The notes under the pieces: generated by a model | Told to the model about the DNA's origin: nothing | Databases searched by the model: none | What the model saw: only the letters and a program-made list of their open reading frames with translations | From: Brucella cytisi | Lineage (GTDB): Bacteria > Pseudomonadota > Alphaproteobacteria > Rhizobiales > Rhizobiaceae | NCBI GenBank assembly: GCA_012103075.1 | Contig: JAAVLQ010000001.1 | Coordinates: 2,035,001-2,099,000, forward strand | Length of the DNA stretch: 64,000 nt | Direction: 5' to 3' | Shown here: positions 30,655-39,431 of the stretch, one piece after another | How the letters are laid out: each line of letters opens with the position of its first letter | Position numbering within the stretch: position 1 is the stretch's first letter | Position numbers and translations under genes: made by a program

Positions 30655-30818
30655 ATGCTTTATTATGCGCTCGTATTTTTGTGGTGGCACTCGTAGCAGG
30701 TGCGCTCGGTTTCGGCGGCATCGCTGGTGCGTCAGCCGGTATAGCGCAGATTCTGTTCTTCGTGTTCCTTGCTCTGCTCGTTATTTCGCTCATCGCTTCG
30801 GCGATCCGCAAGGCGTAA
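30655..30818 (+). CDS. DUF1328 small membrane protein (frameshifted in this read)
   Basis: With one T restored in the T-run near 30678 this reads a 54-residue protein: MLYYALVF, then [20 protein letters not shown] and a second hydrophobic helix ending [11 protein letters not shown]. This is the DUF1328 (YtjA-like) pattern: two membrane helices joined by a glycine-rich turn. AAAGGAG lies upstream. The gene is commonly stress induced in Rhizobiales, and an EcfG-type promoter sits before it. No molecular function is known. Confidence 0.8.
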
Positions 30819-31078
30819 CAGATATAAAATCAAAGGCTGTTTTTGACCTTCTGACTCACCAGCCTATATTGCTTCTTAATGAAATTCGCCGCCGCATCAC
30901 GTCATGCGGCGGTTTATCGGTTCCAGAATTCGGGCCAGTTCAAGGATCACAAGACGATCACTCGATCGGGACCCGCCGACCAGTCGATGAAATGGATGCC
31001 ATGGCACGCAAATTTCCGCATAACTTTTCCGGAGCTTTTGCCGCTTTGCCAATGCGCGACCCAAATATTTGTTTCGTC

Positions 31079-31132
31079 GCATTCTCCTACGCAAAACCGC
31101 TTCGCACTTTTGCTGGAAATGCTCTGAATTCG
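31079..31132. repeat. Short palindromic intergenic repeat, copy 2 (subtype B, reverse orientation)
   Basis: GCATT...AATGC outer arms with CGCAAAA/TTTTGCG-type inner arms. The rest of the 30819-31155 gap shows no gene. Confidence 0.7.
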
Positions 31133-31155
31133 GTTGCGGGATAATCGGGGCAGAC

Positions 31156-32164
31156 ATGACCGCTGGCGCAAAAGTTACCCTGCAAGAAACGGAACCTGAC
31201 GCAGCCCGGCTGCGGGCCTTGCTGAGGGCCGTGCGCAACAGCAATGTCTGCGTTCTCTACCAGACACCCGATCTGATCTATTCCCGGGGAAAACATCCCG
31301 CTCTACTGGCAGGAAAAGTGGAAAATCGGTGGAAGTGACTGCGATTTCATTTTCTCCGTCACCTTGCACAAACTCGACGGCGCGAAGCGCGTGGCGCTGG
31401 ATACCGGCGAAGCGCAGAATGTGGAGATCGCCATCAATGATGGCGACAAGCTGCGCTGGATCGAATTTCACATCGACTGCGATCGTGACGATAACGGCAA
31501 TATACTGGGCCTTGTCACCACGGCTATTGAAATCAGCGAACTGAAGCGACGCGAGCAGGTGCTGAAGACCCTCTTGCGTGAAGTCAGCCATCGCTCCAAG
31601 AACCTTCTGGCCATCGTGCAAAGCATTGCCAGCCAGACGGCACGCTTCACCGATTCCATCGACGACTTTCTGTTGAAGTTCCGCGGACGCATCCAGTCCC
31701 TATCCTATTCACAGGATCTGGTGACCGATTCGAACTGGCGCGGCGCACTGTTTCGCGATCTCGTGCATTCACAGGTCGAAAAATATATCGACGTCAGCGA
31801 CGAACGCCTGAGCATCGATGGCGACAATCCCTATCTTTTCCCCGGTGCCGCACTGCATGTCGGTCTTGCGCTGCATGAGCTGGTGGTCAATGCGACCTCC
31901 TTCGGCGGTCTTTCGATCCCTTATGGTCGGGTAAAGATTTCGGCGAAGGTCATCCATGTCGCCAGCGGCGATGACAGGCTGGAATTCCGCTGGGAAGAAA
32001 CCAATCCGGCGATGCCCGAGGTTTTCGAGCACGATCCGCGCTTCGGCAGCGCGGTGCTGCAACGCATCGTCCCCGCCTCCGTCAATGGTCACGCCGATTA
32101 TCGTATCGACGGAACCGGGGCCGTTTATTCGCTCGTCATCCCGACCGAACAGTTCGACGCCTGA
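31156..32164 (+). CDS. HWE-family histidine kinase with PAS domain (frameshifted in this read)
   Basis: The ~335-residue soluble kinase has an N-terminal PAS-like domain (RAVRNSNVCVLYQTPDLIYS, then IPLYWQEKWKIGGSDCDFIF), the HWE phosphoacceptor (LREVSHRSKNLLAIVQSIAS), and an ATP-binding part with LALHELVVNATSFGGLS and the W-E motif in FRWEETNP. One extra G in the GGGG near 31287 breaks the PAS domain. HWE kinases of this type feed PhyR in several alphaproteobacteria; position 700 bases after phyR supports that. Alternatively it serves another response regulator elsewhere. The input signal is unknown. Confidence 0.82.
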
Positions 32165-32196
32165 TCAGGCGGTAGCTCCTCAACAGCCACAAAAAA

Positions 32197-32235
32197 AGCC
32201 GCCATGGTCAGACCGGGCCTGAACCACGGCGGCTT
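32197..32235 (-). terminator. Minus-strand terminator downstream of mur
   Basis: AAGCCGCCATGGT pairs with ACCACGGCGGCTT with one mismatch, and on the minus strand a run of seven T follows. It lies 166 bases beyond the mur stop. Confidence 0.75.
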
Positions 32236-32400
32236 GCTCTGAATTTGCGGAACGCCAGCTGCATAACGTTTGACGGTTAGCGCGGCATTCTCGCCGCTCG
32301 CCTCGTGCGGGGAGGTTGAGGCGAACTCTGAAGGCCGCGTTGTGGGGGCGGGGTCACGACCTTCATGCGCGCTTAACGCCGCAGAAGAAACTTGGTTCCG

Positions 32401-32826
32401 TCAGTTTCGTATTTTTTTGCAATAAAGTTCCAGCCGGTGATGCACAATCTCGTAACCGAGCGATCGGGCGATCTCTTCCTGCAGTTTTTCGATCTTGTCG
32501 GAGCGGAATTCCACCACATCGCCGGAATCCATATCGATGATGTGATCATGATGCGCGCCACTCGCCTGTTCGAAACGCGAAGGCCCTCCGGCGAAGGCGT
32601 GCCGGTGGATGGCGCCGCGTTCTTCGAGAAGCTTCATCGTGCGATAAACGGTCGAAAGCGAGATGCTGCTGTCGATCTCGACCGCGCGGCGAAAAATCTC
32701 CAGCGCGTCGGGATGATCTTCCGTCTCGGTCAATATGTTCAGGATGATCCGGCGCGGCCGCGTGATGCGGACACCTGCCCGGCGCAGTTCCTGTTCATAA
32801 TCGGGTTTCTTGTATGATTCACTCAT
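32401..32826 (-). CDS. mur: Mur, manganese-responsive Fur-family repressor
   Basis: The intact 141-residue protein has the Fur DNA-binding segment ([34 protein letters not shown]) and the metal-site pattern [18 protein letters not shown]. It lacks the HHH haem motif of Irr and resembles the rhizobial Mur branch, which represses manganese uptake (mntH or sitABCD). It begins at 32826 ([14 protein letters not shown]); an in-frame ATG at 32895 would run through a perfect palindrome. That palindrome, just upstream, is probably its own operator. A general iron Fur or a second paralogue remains possible. Confidence 0.8.
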   Translation of the reverse strand: MSESYKKPDYEQELRRAGVRITRPRRIILNILTETEDHPDALEIFRRAVEIDSSISLSTVYRTMKLLEERGAIHRHAFAGGPSRFEQASGAHHDHIIDMDSGDVVEFRSDKIEKLQEEIARSLGYEIVHHRLELYCKKIRN

Positions 32827-32851
32827 GCCCCGATTATGCACCGTCGCACCG

Positions 32852-32875
32852 CCAGTTGCAAAATTTTGCAACTGG
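32852..32875. promoter_or_regulatory. Perfect 24-bp palindrome upstream of mur, candidate Mur operator
   Basis: The half-site CCAGTTGCAAAA is followed directly by its exact complement. The TTGCAA core in both halves resembles Mur-responsive sequences. It is 26 bases before the mur start. Confidence 0.75.
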
Positions 32876-32915
32876 ACCGACCGCGATCTCCCCAACCCAT
32901 TCCTGTGAATGTACT

Positions 32916-33185
32916 TTAGTGACTAAGATCCACTAACCGTTCGAAATCGAACCCGACAGCCTTGTCGTTCAGATGGTATTGTCCCCTGCCCACCCGCACG
33001 AAAAGCGCGTTGCCTTCCGGTTGGTTGTCTGTGCAGTTTTCGGCAAGGAACGAGAAGTATCTGGAATAAGGCCAGCCCGGAGCAACCCGGCGCACATCTC
33101 TAGGCGAGAAAGGTTCGGAAAGAATACCTTTCACCCGGACAGCATTATGGATTTGAGGATAAATATTCGATCCATTTTTCCACAT
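32916..33185 (-). CDS. Possible small winged-helix-like protein, uncertain
   Basis: An 89-residue open frame has the plausible protein text [20 protein letters not shown] and [14 protein letters not shown], the latter resembling the last strand of winged-helix domains. There is no good ribosome site at the ATG 33185 and no recognised family. It fills part of the 566-bp gap between mur and the next plus-strand gene; it could be a remnant. Confidence 0.35.
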   Translation of the reverse strand: MWKNGSNIYPQIHNAVRVKGILSEPFSPRDVRRVAPGWPYSRYFSFLAENCTDNQPEGNALFVRVGRGQYHLNDKAVGFDFERLVDLSH

Positions 33186-33392
33186 GCATTAACTTTATCA
33201 CCAGCACACGCAACATTCATATCCCGCGAACACGGGATAATTGCAGATTTTTCGAATGTAACGTCCAGACTTCGCCGCCAAAACGCTCATGTAATCATCT
33301 GTGATCTAGCGCTACTTTTTGTCTCCCGTTCTATTGCGAATGCGCTGTTTCGGATTGTGAAATACGCTTATCCGGTAACTATGGAGAAATTC

Positions 33393-33678
33393 ATGAAAGC
33401 AAAAATCTTATTCTTTGGAATGGCAATTGCAGCTCTCACGTCTTTCGGTGCGATGGCCCAATCCAACGACAGCATCACTCAAAACCAAACGAAATTGCCG
33501 ACACCATACAAGACCGCAAGTCTGCTGATAGCACCCGGGCAGTCCGGCCAATGCTATTATACCAGCGGTTCTGACTGCACAAAGCAATGTGACATGGGCA
33601 TGTGTGTGAAATGCAAGAATGGCTATTACGCATGTACTAAATTTGATCCGCCTCCCGCAAGAAGTGATCCCTGTTTAG
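33393..33678 (+). CDS. Small exported cysteine-rich protein, unknown (3' end frameshifted in this read)
   Basis: The protein starts MKAKILFFGMAIAALTSFG and then AMAQSN, a signal peptide with a probable cleavage after AMA. The mature part carries six cysteines spaced as in GQCYYTSGSDCTKQC and MCVKCKNGYYAC. GGAG is placed 6 bases before the ATG at 33393. The frame as read runs on into the opposite gene. Removing one C from CCC near 33670 gives the end SDPV and a stop at 33676-33678, directly at a hairpin. The mature chain is ~70 residues. Structure or metal binding by the cysteines is a guess. Confidence 0.6.
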
Positions 33679-33700
33679 AGTTCCGCCATTGCGGAACTCT
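33677..33700 (+). terminator. Hairpin at the stop of the cysteine-rich gene
   Basis: A perfect 10-bp stem AGAGTTCCGC with CATT loop; followed by TCTCCC, so a weak intrinsic terminator. Confidence 0.6.
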
Positions 33701-33734
33701 TCTCCCAAATCCACGAATGAAGGGCATGGAAAAA

Positions 33735-34016
33735 TCAGAAAATGCTCAGATAGATGAGCGGGGACAGACAGAGGAAGAGGGCGATGAACGCAACAAAACT
33801 GCGCCGATAAAACAGACCCCAAAGGCCGAAGACTATCGCCACAGGCGCAGTATAGATGCTGAATATGACAAGATATCCATCATCGCCGACGCCGAAAAGC
33901 ACGATATAGAAGAATATGAGTGCCGTCGCAGCACCAAAAGCCAGCGACACCACAGCAGAAAAACACCAGTCCCGCTTGCGCACTAAACGGTGCGTACCCG
34001 CTTTATTCAGAGCCAT
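33735..34016 (-). CDS. Small three-helix membrane protein, unknown
   Basis: The intact 93-residue frame begins MALNKAGTHRLVRKRDW and then has three hydrophobic segments (AVVSLAFGAATALIFFYIVL, IFSIYTAPVAIVFGLWGLF, FVAFIALFLCLSPLIYLSIF). The positive N-terminus suggests an inside start. I do not recognise a family. It is convergent with the cysteine-rich gene. Confidence 0.6.
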   Translation of the reverse strand: MALNKAGTHRLVRKRDWCFSAVVSLAFGAATALIFFYIVLFGVGDDGYLVIFSIYTAPVAIVFGLWGLFYRRSFVAFIALFLCLSPLIYLSIF

Positions 34017-34028
34017 TGCCAGTGATTG

Positions 34029-34298
34029 TCAGTCGGCTGGAGCAAGCACGGTAAAGAGCGCTGCTCCGTCGCGATCCAGCTCTTCGACTGCTACCGGATA
34101 GATGTCGCCTTCGTGTGATTGGAGGCCGACCGTCGATGCCCCCATCGCGTCGGATATTGCATCCTTGCTGCCCCAGAACTTGCCGCGCTTTGTGAGGTCC
34201 ACGCCGTCATCGGGAATAGCCACGCTATATTCCACCGCACCTTTATCGATACCATCACAGATGAGGTTCGCCGATCCGGTCTTGATTGAAACGCTCAT
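34029..34298 (-). CDS. Small acidic conserved protein, unknown
   Basis: The ATG at 34298 has GGAGGAACG just before it. The 89-residue product (MSVSIKTGSANLICDGIDKG ... GAALFTVLAPAD) is soluble and acidic with no cysteine-rich or membrane part. No family is recognised. The in-frame upstream extension to 34505 runs through the tRNA gene and must be ignored. It starts 89 bases after the tRNA on the same strand. Confidence 0.65.
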   Translation of the reverse strand: MSVSIKTGSANLICDGIDKGAVEYSVAIPDDGVDLTKRGKFWGSKDAISDAMGASTVGLQSHEGDIYPVAVEELDRDGAALFTVLAPAD

Positions 34299-34386
34299 CG
34301 TTCCTCCGCGCCTGATTGATCTCTTGTCGGGATCGACCCTAACGCGCATCCGCGAAAGTGTAAAATACTGTCTCCGGAAGAAGTGA

Positions 34387-34461
34387 TGGTACGCCCAAGG
34401 GGAATCGAACCCCTGTTTGCGCCGTGAGAGGGCGCCGTCCTGACCGCTAGACGATGGGCGC
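34387..34461 (-). tRNA. tRNA-Glu (anticodon CUC)
   Basis: The minus strand folds as a cloverleaf: acceptor GCGCCCA with TGGGCGT, D-arm GTC/GAC, anticodon stem GCGCC/GGCGC enclosing loop CTCTCAC (anticodon CTC), T-loop TTCGATT between GGGG and CCCC, and encoded CCA at 34387-34389. Confidence 0.95.
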
Positions 34462-34569
34462 TTAAACCATGTCGCTGATATAATCGCCAAAGAGAAAAAG
34501 TGCAATCCTCGAAGGGAGAAACAAACAAGGCGGCAATCATGCCGCCCTGATCAGCCTCTATCCGCTTCA

Positions 34570-34675
34570 TAGCAGGGCGCTAAGATGCTAACGCTATCCA
34601 CGCCCTGAAAATGCTCAATCGCCGCACGGGCTTAACCAAGTCTCGGTGAGTCAAACTCAACGCGACTTGGTATTA
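34570..34675. repeat. RIME-like intergenic element, copy A
   Basis: It has two palindromes: AGGGCG/CGCCCT around a ~21-base loop, and AACCAAGTC/GACTTGGT around a ~20-base loop. A second copy (48139-48242) matches over almost its whole length. Its last three bases (TTA) are the stop codon of the adjacent minus-strand gene. Confidence 0.85.
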
Positions 34676-35152
34676 TTCGACATTGCCGAGCTTGATGCGG
34701 CCGATGATGCGCGACTCGCGATAATCATAGATGATGAGTTCCGTACCGCCATCAGGCAGCAGGGTTTCCAGCGAAAGTTCATTGCCGGAAAGGCTTTGCG
34801 AGAGAAGACGGGTGCCCGGCGTCAGGTTGATCTGTGATTCGATCAGCTTCGGCGGTTCCGGCTTTACCGGAGCGGGAGCGGCCTGTCCGGGAATATCGGA
34901 ACGGGCTTCTTCCGCTGGCGAGGTTTCCGGCGCGCGATTGATCTTGTAGACAACGGCGACAAGCACGGCCATAAGACCGATCAGCATGACACCGATGGAG
35001 ACGGCCAGAAGCCGGATCATTTTGCGGCGCACACGTTCCATGGCTGGATCAAGCTGGGGCTCGGCCTGTTCTTCCGGGTAATAGCCCTGCTGATAGTCCT
35101 GATAGCCTGAATCCTGATGATTCTGGTATCTCGGATAGTGTGGATCCTGCAT
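34673..35152 (-). CDS. DUF6476-type single-pass membrane protein
   Basis: The intact 159-residue protein has a Tyr/Gln-rich cytoplasmic start (YPRYQNHQDSGYQDYQQGYY), a membrane helix (LLAVSIGVMLIGLMAVLVAV), a Pro-rich linker and a small C-terminal periplasmic domain (GTRLLSQSLSGNELSLETLL ... IIYDYRESRIIGRIKL). This layout is that of the DUF6476 proteins of Rhizobiales; function unknown. The stop codon is contributed by the adjacent RIME-like element. It is divergent from the RluA-type gene. Confidence 0.72.
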   Translation of the reverse strand: MQDPHYPRYQNHQDSGYQDYQQGYYPEEQAEPQLDPAMERVRRKMIRLLAVSIGVMLIGLMAVLVAVVYKINRAPETSPAEEARSDIPGQAAPAPVKPEPPKLIESQINLTPGTRLLSQSLSGNELSLETLLPDGGTELIIYDYRESRIIGRIKLGNVE

Positions 35153-35204
35153 TCAACGACTCCGGTTCGAACTTCGCCATGTTATGGCGTGTGCCGCGTG
35201 ATAG

Positions 35205-35248
35205 AGCATTTTGCAGCCAAATGGAAACATTTGACGCCGCATAAATGC
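35205..35248. repeat. Short palindromic intergenic repeat, copy 3 (degenerate)
   Basis: GCATTT...AAATGC outer arms with an inner CAAATG-GAAA-CATTTG hairpin, upstream of both divergent genes. Confidence 0.55.
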
Positions 35249-35337
35249 GGTAAAACCAAGAGATAGAGCTGTTCTGACGATTTCGTTAAAACACGCCCGC
35301 TCTCATAGAGGCCCATTCTCTTAAAGGAAAGACACGA

Positions 35338-36342
35338 GTGAAAGAGCTTACGACCGACTCCGATGCCACAGGCAAGCGTCTCGACCAGTGGCTGGCCGCA
35401 GCATTGGGGCCGGAACTCTCGCGCAGCCGCGTTCAGTCCCTGATTGCCGATGGCCATGTGACCATCGACGGCGCACCCGCCCGTGAAGCCAAGCAGAAGC
35501 TGCGCGAGGGCATGACAATCGCCATCGTACTGCCTGAGCCGGAACCAGCCGAACCGATCGCCGAGAACATACCGCTCGATATTCTTTACGAGGATGATGA
35601 TCTCATCGTGATCAACAAACCCGCCGGGCTTGTCGTTCACCCGGGCAACGGCAACTGGACGGGAACACTCGTCAATGCCCTTATATATCATTGTGGCGAT
35701 AGCTTGTCGGGCATCGGAGGAATTCGCCGCCCCGGCATCGTTCATCGTCTCGACAAGGACACGAGCGGCGTCATGGTCGTGGCCAAGAATGACCGTTCGC
35801 ATCGGCATTTGAGCGAACAATTTGCCGACCATGGCCGCACCGGCGATCTGGAACGCGCCTATCTCGCACTCGTCTGGGGCATGACAGAGCGCCCGCAGGG
35901 CTTCATCGATGCGCATCTTGGACGCTCGCATCGCGACCGCACCAAGCAGGCCGTGGTCAATGAAGAGCGCGAGGATGCCCGACACGCCATCACCCATTAT
36001 GTGACGGTCGAAAAATTCGCCCCCTTGAAGATGCAACCGCACTGGCCTCGCTCGTCGAATGCCGCCTTGAGACCGGTCGCACCCACCAGATCCGCGTGCA
36101 CATGGCGCATATCGGCCATCCACTTGTCGGCGACATGGACTATGGCAGCGCCTACAAGACCAAGGCCAACAAGCTGCCGGAACCGTTGAAAAGAGGCCGT
36201 GCGCGGTTTCCACCGGCAGGCACTGCATGCCCGGCTGCTCGCCTTCACCCATCCGGCCACGGAGGAACTGATGCGTTTCGAAGCGTCGGTACCGGAAGAT
36301 ATGGAGCACCTTCTGGAAAATTTCCGGAAGCATTCTATATAA
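35338..36342 (+). CDS. RluA/RluD-family pseudouridine synthase (two frameshifts in this read)
   Basis: The ~334-residue enzyme has an N-terminal S4 domain ([20 protein letters not shown]) and the catalytic motif [16 protein letters not shown], whose aspartate attacks the target uridine. After a shift near 36023 it continues [20 protein letters not shown], and after a shift near 36189 [20 protein letters not shown] to its end at 36342. The start is GTG 35338 with AAAGGAAAG upstream. RluD acts on 23S rRNA helix 69; a related target is possible. It is upstream of rpoH, as in other Rhizobiales. Confidence 0.88.
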
Positions 36343-36759
36343 TACTGGCAACTATCATGGTTGGCCGAAAGGATGGATAGCTGATAAACAACAGGCTGTT
36401 TCCATCATCAAAATCGGGGGCGCGGCTGCAGTGAAAGCCGCTCTCTTGCCGCAAAAAACAATTCATTTCAGACCAAAGCGCATCCCGAAAAGTGGGAACC
36501 GGTTTTCGGACAAGGTGCGCGCAAAATAAAAAGACAGGGTATTTTCTGTGTTTCGGGAAATGCAGAAGATACTCCAGCCACGCAACCTTTGGCCTTGAGA
36601 AGCGTTCACATTGTAGTGACAGATTGTTTCATGAGTTAAAGGATCGTGTTTTCGCCAAAATCATGCCTATATATGAGGGCTCGCGAGAGGGAAGTGCAGG
36701 AGGCAGCCCCGCGACAGGTTCGCCAAACGGGAACCTGAAATTATAAAGGAGGGTGCTCT
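36343..36759 (+). other. 417-bp gap upstream of rpoH
   Basis: It contains the short palindromic repeat at 36478-36520 and then ~240 bases likely to be the rpoH promoter region and leader. I could not pick a definite promoter. No gene is seen. Confidence 0.45.
36478..36520. repeat. Short palindromic intergenic repeat, copy 4 (subtype A)
   Basis: Outer arms GCGCATC/GGTGCGC (one G-T pair) and inner arms CCGAAAA/TTTTCGG enclose GTGGGAACCGG. Confidence 0.8.
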
Positions 36760-37672
36760 ATGGCCCAGATGAATCTCCCAAGCATCACGTCCGGTGACGG
36801 TGGCCTTACCCGTTATCTGGAAGAAATTCGTCGCTTTCCCATGCTTGAGCCGCAGGAAGAATACATGCTGGCCAAGCGCTACCACGAACATACCGATCCC
36901 AAGGCCGCCCACAGGCTGGTGACAAGCCACCTGCGTCTCGTGGCCAAGATCGCCATGGGCTATCGCGGCTACGGCCTGCCGATTGGTGAAGTAATTTCCG
37001 AAGGCAATCGTCGGCCTCATGCAGGCCGTGAAGCGTTTCGAACCTGAACGCGGTTTCCGTCTTGCCACCTATGCCATGTGGTGGATCAAGGCCTCGATCC
37101 GGGAATATATCCTGCGCTCGTGGAGCCTTGTGAAGATGGGCACGACCGCCAATCAGAAGCGCCTGTTCTTCAATCTGCGCAAGATGAAGAGCAAGATTCA
37201 GGCGCTCGATGATGGCGATCTTAACCCGGATCAGGTCAAGCAGATCGCAACCAAGCTCAAGGTCAGCGAAGACGAAGTGGTTTCCATGAACCGCCGTCTG
37301 TCCGGTGACGCGTCGCTGAATGCGCCCCTACGCGCTTCGGAAGGCGAATCCGGCGAATGGCAGGACTGGCTGGTCGATGACAGCAGCAGCCGGGAGCAGG
37401 TTCTGATCGAGCAGGACGAGCTGGAAAACCGCCGCTCCATGCTCGAACAGGCGATGGATACGCTGAATGACCGTGAACGCCGCATTTTCGAGGCGCGCCG
37501 CCTCTCGGACGACCCGATGACGCTGGAAGACCTTTCCAGCGAGTTCGGTATCAGCCGCGAACGCGTGCGCCAGATCGAAGTGCGTGCGTTTGAAAAGGTG
37601 CAGGCTGCGGTGAAGGTCGCTGCCTACAAGCAGCAGAAGGCGCTGAACCATGTCGAGGAAACGCACGCCTAA
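36760..37672 (+). CDS. rpoH: Heat-shock sigma factor RpoH (frameshifted in this read)
   Basis: Sigma-32 directs transcription of chaperone and protease genes. The ~303-residue protein shows region 2 (LRLVAKIAMGYRGYGLPIGE, RGFRLATYAMWWIKASIREY), the RpoH box (NQKRLFFNLRKMK) and region 4 (EFGISRERVRQIEVRAFEKV). One extra C near 37009 splits it between EGN and GLMQAV. AAAGGAGGG lies 7 bases before the ATG. FtsH, also in this window, degrades RpoH in other bacteria. The group often has two rpoH genes; which one this is cannot be told. Confidence 0.93.
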
Positions 37673-37707
37673 AGTCACAAGGCACCAAACCGACGCTGAC
37701 AAGTTCT

Positions 37708-37742
37708 TTCTGCCGCAGACGGACAACCGTTCTGCGGCAGAA
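37708..37742. terminator. Bidirectional terminator between rpoH and the rhodanese gene
   Basis: A perfect 12-bp stem (TTCTGCCGCAGA and complement) with an 11-base loop between convergent genes. Confidence 0.85.
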
Positions 37743-38181
37743 TTATTTGGGCGTTACTGAGCCCCTCGCCTTTGGCGAGTTCAAGTCCTTCATCTATCCA
37801 GCCTGTCAGCCCGCCCGCCATGATCTTGACCGGCCGGTCGAGATTGGCGAGCCGCAAGGCGCCACGCGCCGCGCCATTGCAATGCGGTCCTGCACAATAA
37901 GTGACGAAAATCGTTTCCTGCGACCATTCCGCCATCTTGGACGCGATAATCTTGCCGTGCGGCAGATTGATTGCGCCCGGAATATGCGCCTCTGCAAAAT
38001 GCACAGGGCTACGCACGTCGAGAAGCACGAAATCGGCTCCTTTGGACAAGGCATCGTGCACGTCCCAGCAATCCGTCTCGAATGTGAATTCGGCTGCGAA
38101 ATGATCACGTGCCAATGCGCCCGGCGCTGGCGGGATGGCAGTTACGGCTGATTTCCTGTCGGTCTTTGTCACACTATCCAT
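37743..38181 (-). CDS. Rhodanese-like sulfurtransferase (3' end frameshifted in this read)
   Basis: The ~145-residue single-domain rhodanese has the core VLLDVRSPVHFAEAHIPGAI and the active-site loop VTYCAGPHCNGAARGALRLA with the nucleophilic cysteine. The ATG 38181 has AAGGAG upstream. The frame as read continues through the terminator to 37675; removing one G near 37763 gives the end KGEGSVTPK and a stop at 37743, which leaves the terminator intact, so I prefer that end. It is divergent from ftrA, a pairing seen often, and is probably regulated by it. Confidence 0.82.
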
Positions 38182-38222
38182 GGGCGATCTCCTTTGTCTT
38201 CGGAAAGATTGTCGCCCATTTT

Positions 38223-38241
38223 CCAATTCACTTGCAATTGG
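38223..38241. promoter_or_regulatory. Inverted repeat between rhodanese gene and ftrA
   Basis: CCAATT-N7-AATTGG in the 86-bp divergent region; a candidate FtrA operator or part of the shared promoter. Confidence 0.4.
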
Positions 38242-38267
38242 CGTGATTGACAATATACGTAAAGATA

Positions 38268-39258
38268 ATGACAAACCGTGTACCAGACCTTAAAGGCCCA
38301 CTCGTCGTAGCGCTTCTCTATGACCGGTTTTTGCACCTTTGAATTCGGCATAGTCGCCGAAATCTTTGGCCTGCCCCGCCCGGAAATGGGACCGGGATGG
38401 TATCGCTTCGCCAGTTGCCCGATTGAAGACGGCCCGTTGCGTGCACATGGCGGGTTCGTCATCACGCCCGATGGCGGTCCCTATCTCATTGACGAGGCCG
38501 ACATCATCATTATTCCGGGCTGGAAAGGTGCAGACGTTCCGGTGCCGGAAGCCATCAGCGAAAGGCTGCGACACGCGCACCAGCGCGGAGCGCGCCTCGC
38601 CTCCATCTGTTCAGGGGCTTTCGTCCCGGCTGCGACGGGACTGCTCGACGGTGGCACCGCCACCACGCACTGGCGCTATGCCGACGCGCTGCGTAACAAA
38701 CACCCCGCAATAGATGTCGATGATGCGTCGCTCTATCGCGAACATGATCGCATCTTCACTTCGGCCGGCAGCGCAGCCGGAATAGACCTCCTCATCGAAA
38801 TCGTTCGACAGGATTTCGGAGCCGCCGCCGCAAATTCCGTTGCCCGGCGGCTGGTCATGCCCGCTCACCGCACGGGTGGACAGGCACAGTTTCTCGAACG
38901 TCCGGTCACAAGGCGCGAAGGCACCACAATCAGCCCGGTTCTGGACAGGATGCGTGCCGATCTTGCCGCGGAATGGACAATCGAGCGCATGGCGGCTGCG
39001 TGCCGGATGAGCCCACGCACATTCCTGCGGCGCTTTACTGAGGCAACCGGCGCCACGCCCGGCGACTGGCTCACCATGGAGCGTATTGCAGCTGCGGAAT
39101 TGCTCTCTCAGGGACAGGCGAGCATTGACGATGTTGCTGCTTCAGTCGGCTTTGGAAGCGCGCACACGCTTCGCCATCATTTCCGTCAAAAGATCGGGAT
39201 CAGTCCGGCGGAATATCGCAGGCGGTTCCTCGCGGAAACTGTCATCCAAGCAATATAA
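38268..39258 (+). CDS. ftrA: FtrA/GlxA-type AraC regulator (frameshifted in this read)
   Basis: The ~329-residue regulator has an N-terminal DJ-1/PfpI domain (RLASICSGAFVPAATGLLDG around the nucleophile-elbow cysteine, then TATTHWRYADALR) and a C-terminal AraC double helix-turn-helix (ECRMSPRTFLRRF-like CRMSPRTFLRRFTEATGATP; SIDDVAASVGFGSAHTLRHH). The start at 38268 (MTNRVPDLKGPLVVALLYDR) lies upstream of one extra T near 38330. FtrA-type regulators control stress or sulfur-related genes next to a divergent rhodanese, exactly as here. Confidence 0.87.
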
Positions 39259-39367
39259 AACCGTCAAACAACTGTAATGGATTGGCTTTAGGGACGAGGG
39301 CGTGTTTCACCCTAGAGCGGGCCAGTTGAAATGGATTCGTCGGAACCGCTCCAGCCTTTTGTTTTAC

Positions 39368-39411
39368 GCATGTCTTGTTCCGAAACCGGTTCCCACTTTC
39401 GGGAGACATGC
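39368..39411. repeat. Short palindromic intergenic repeat, copy 5 (subtype A, reverse orientation)
   Basis: GCATGTCT/AGACATGC outer arms, CCGAAA-type/TTTCGG inner arms; only 20 bases before the ppa start codon. Confidence 0.75.
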
Positions 39412-39431
39412 TCCAGCCCGAAGGTCATCCC

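Noticed and set aside
32973..33986. A 337-codon frame around the cysteine-rich protein
   Set aside because: The part before 33381 has no protein pattern and the part after 33678 is antisense to another gene. A signal peptide with its own ribosome site marks the real start.
39348..39372. EcfG-type promoter before ppa
   Set aside because: GGAAC is present but GTTT follows after 14 bases, and the GGAAC lies beside the palindromic repeat.
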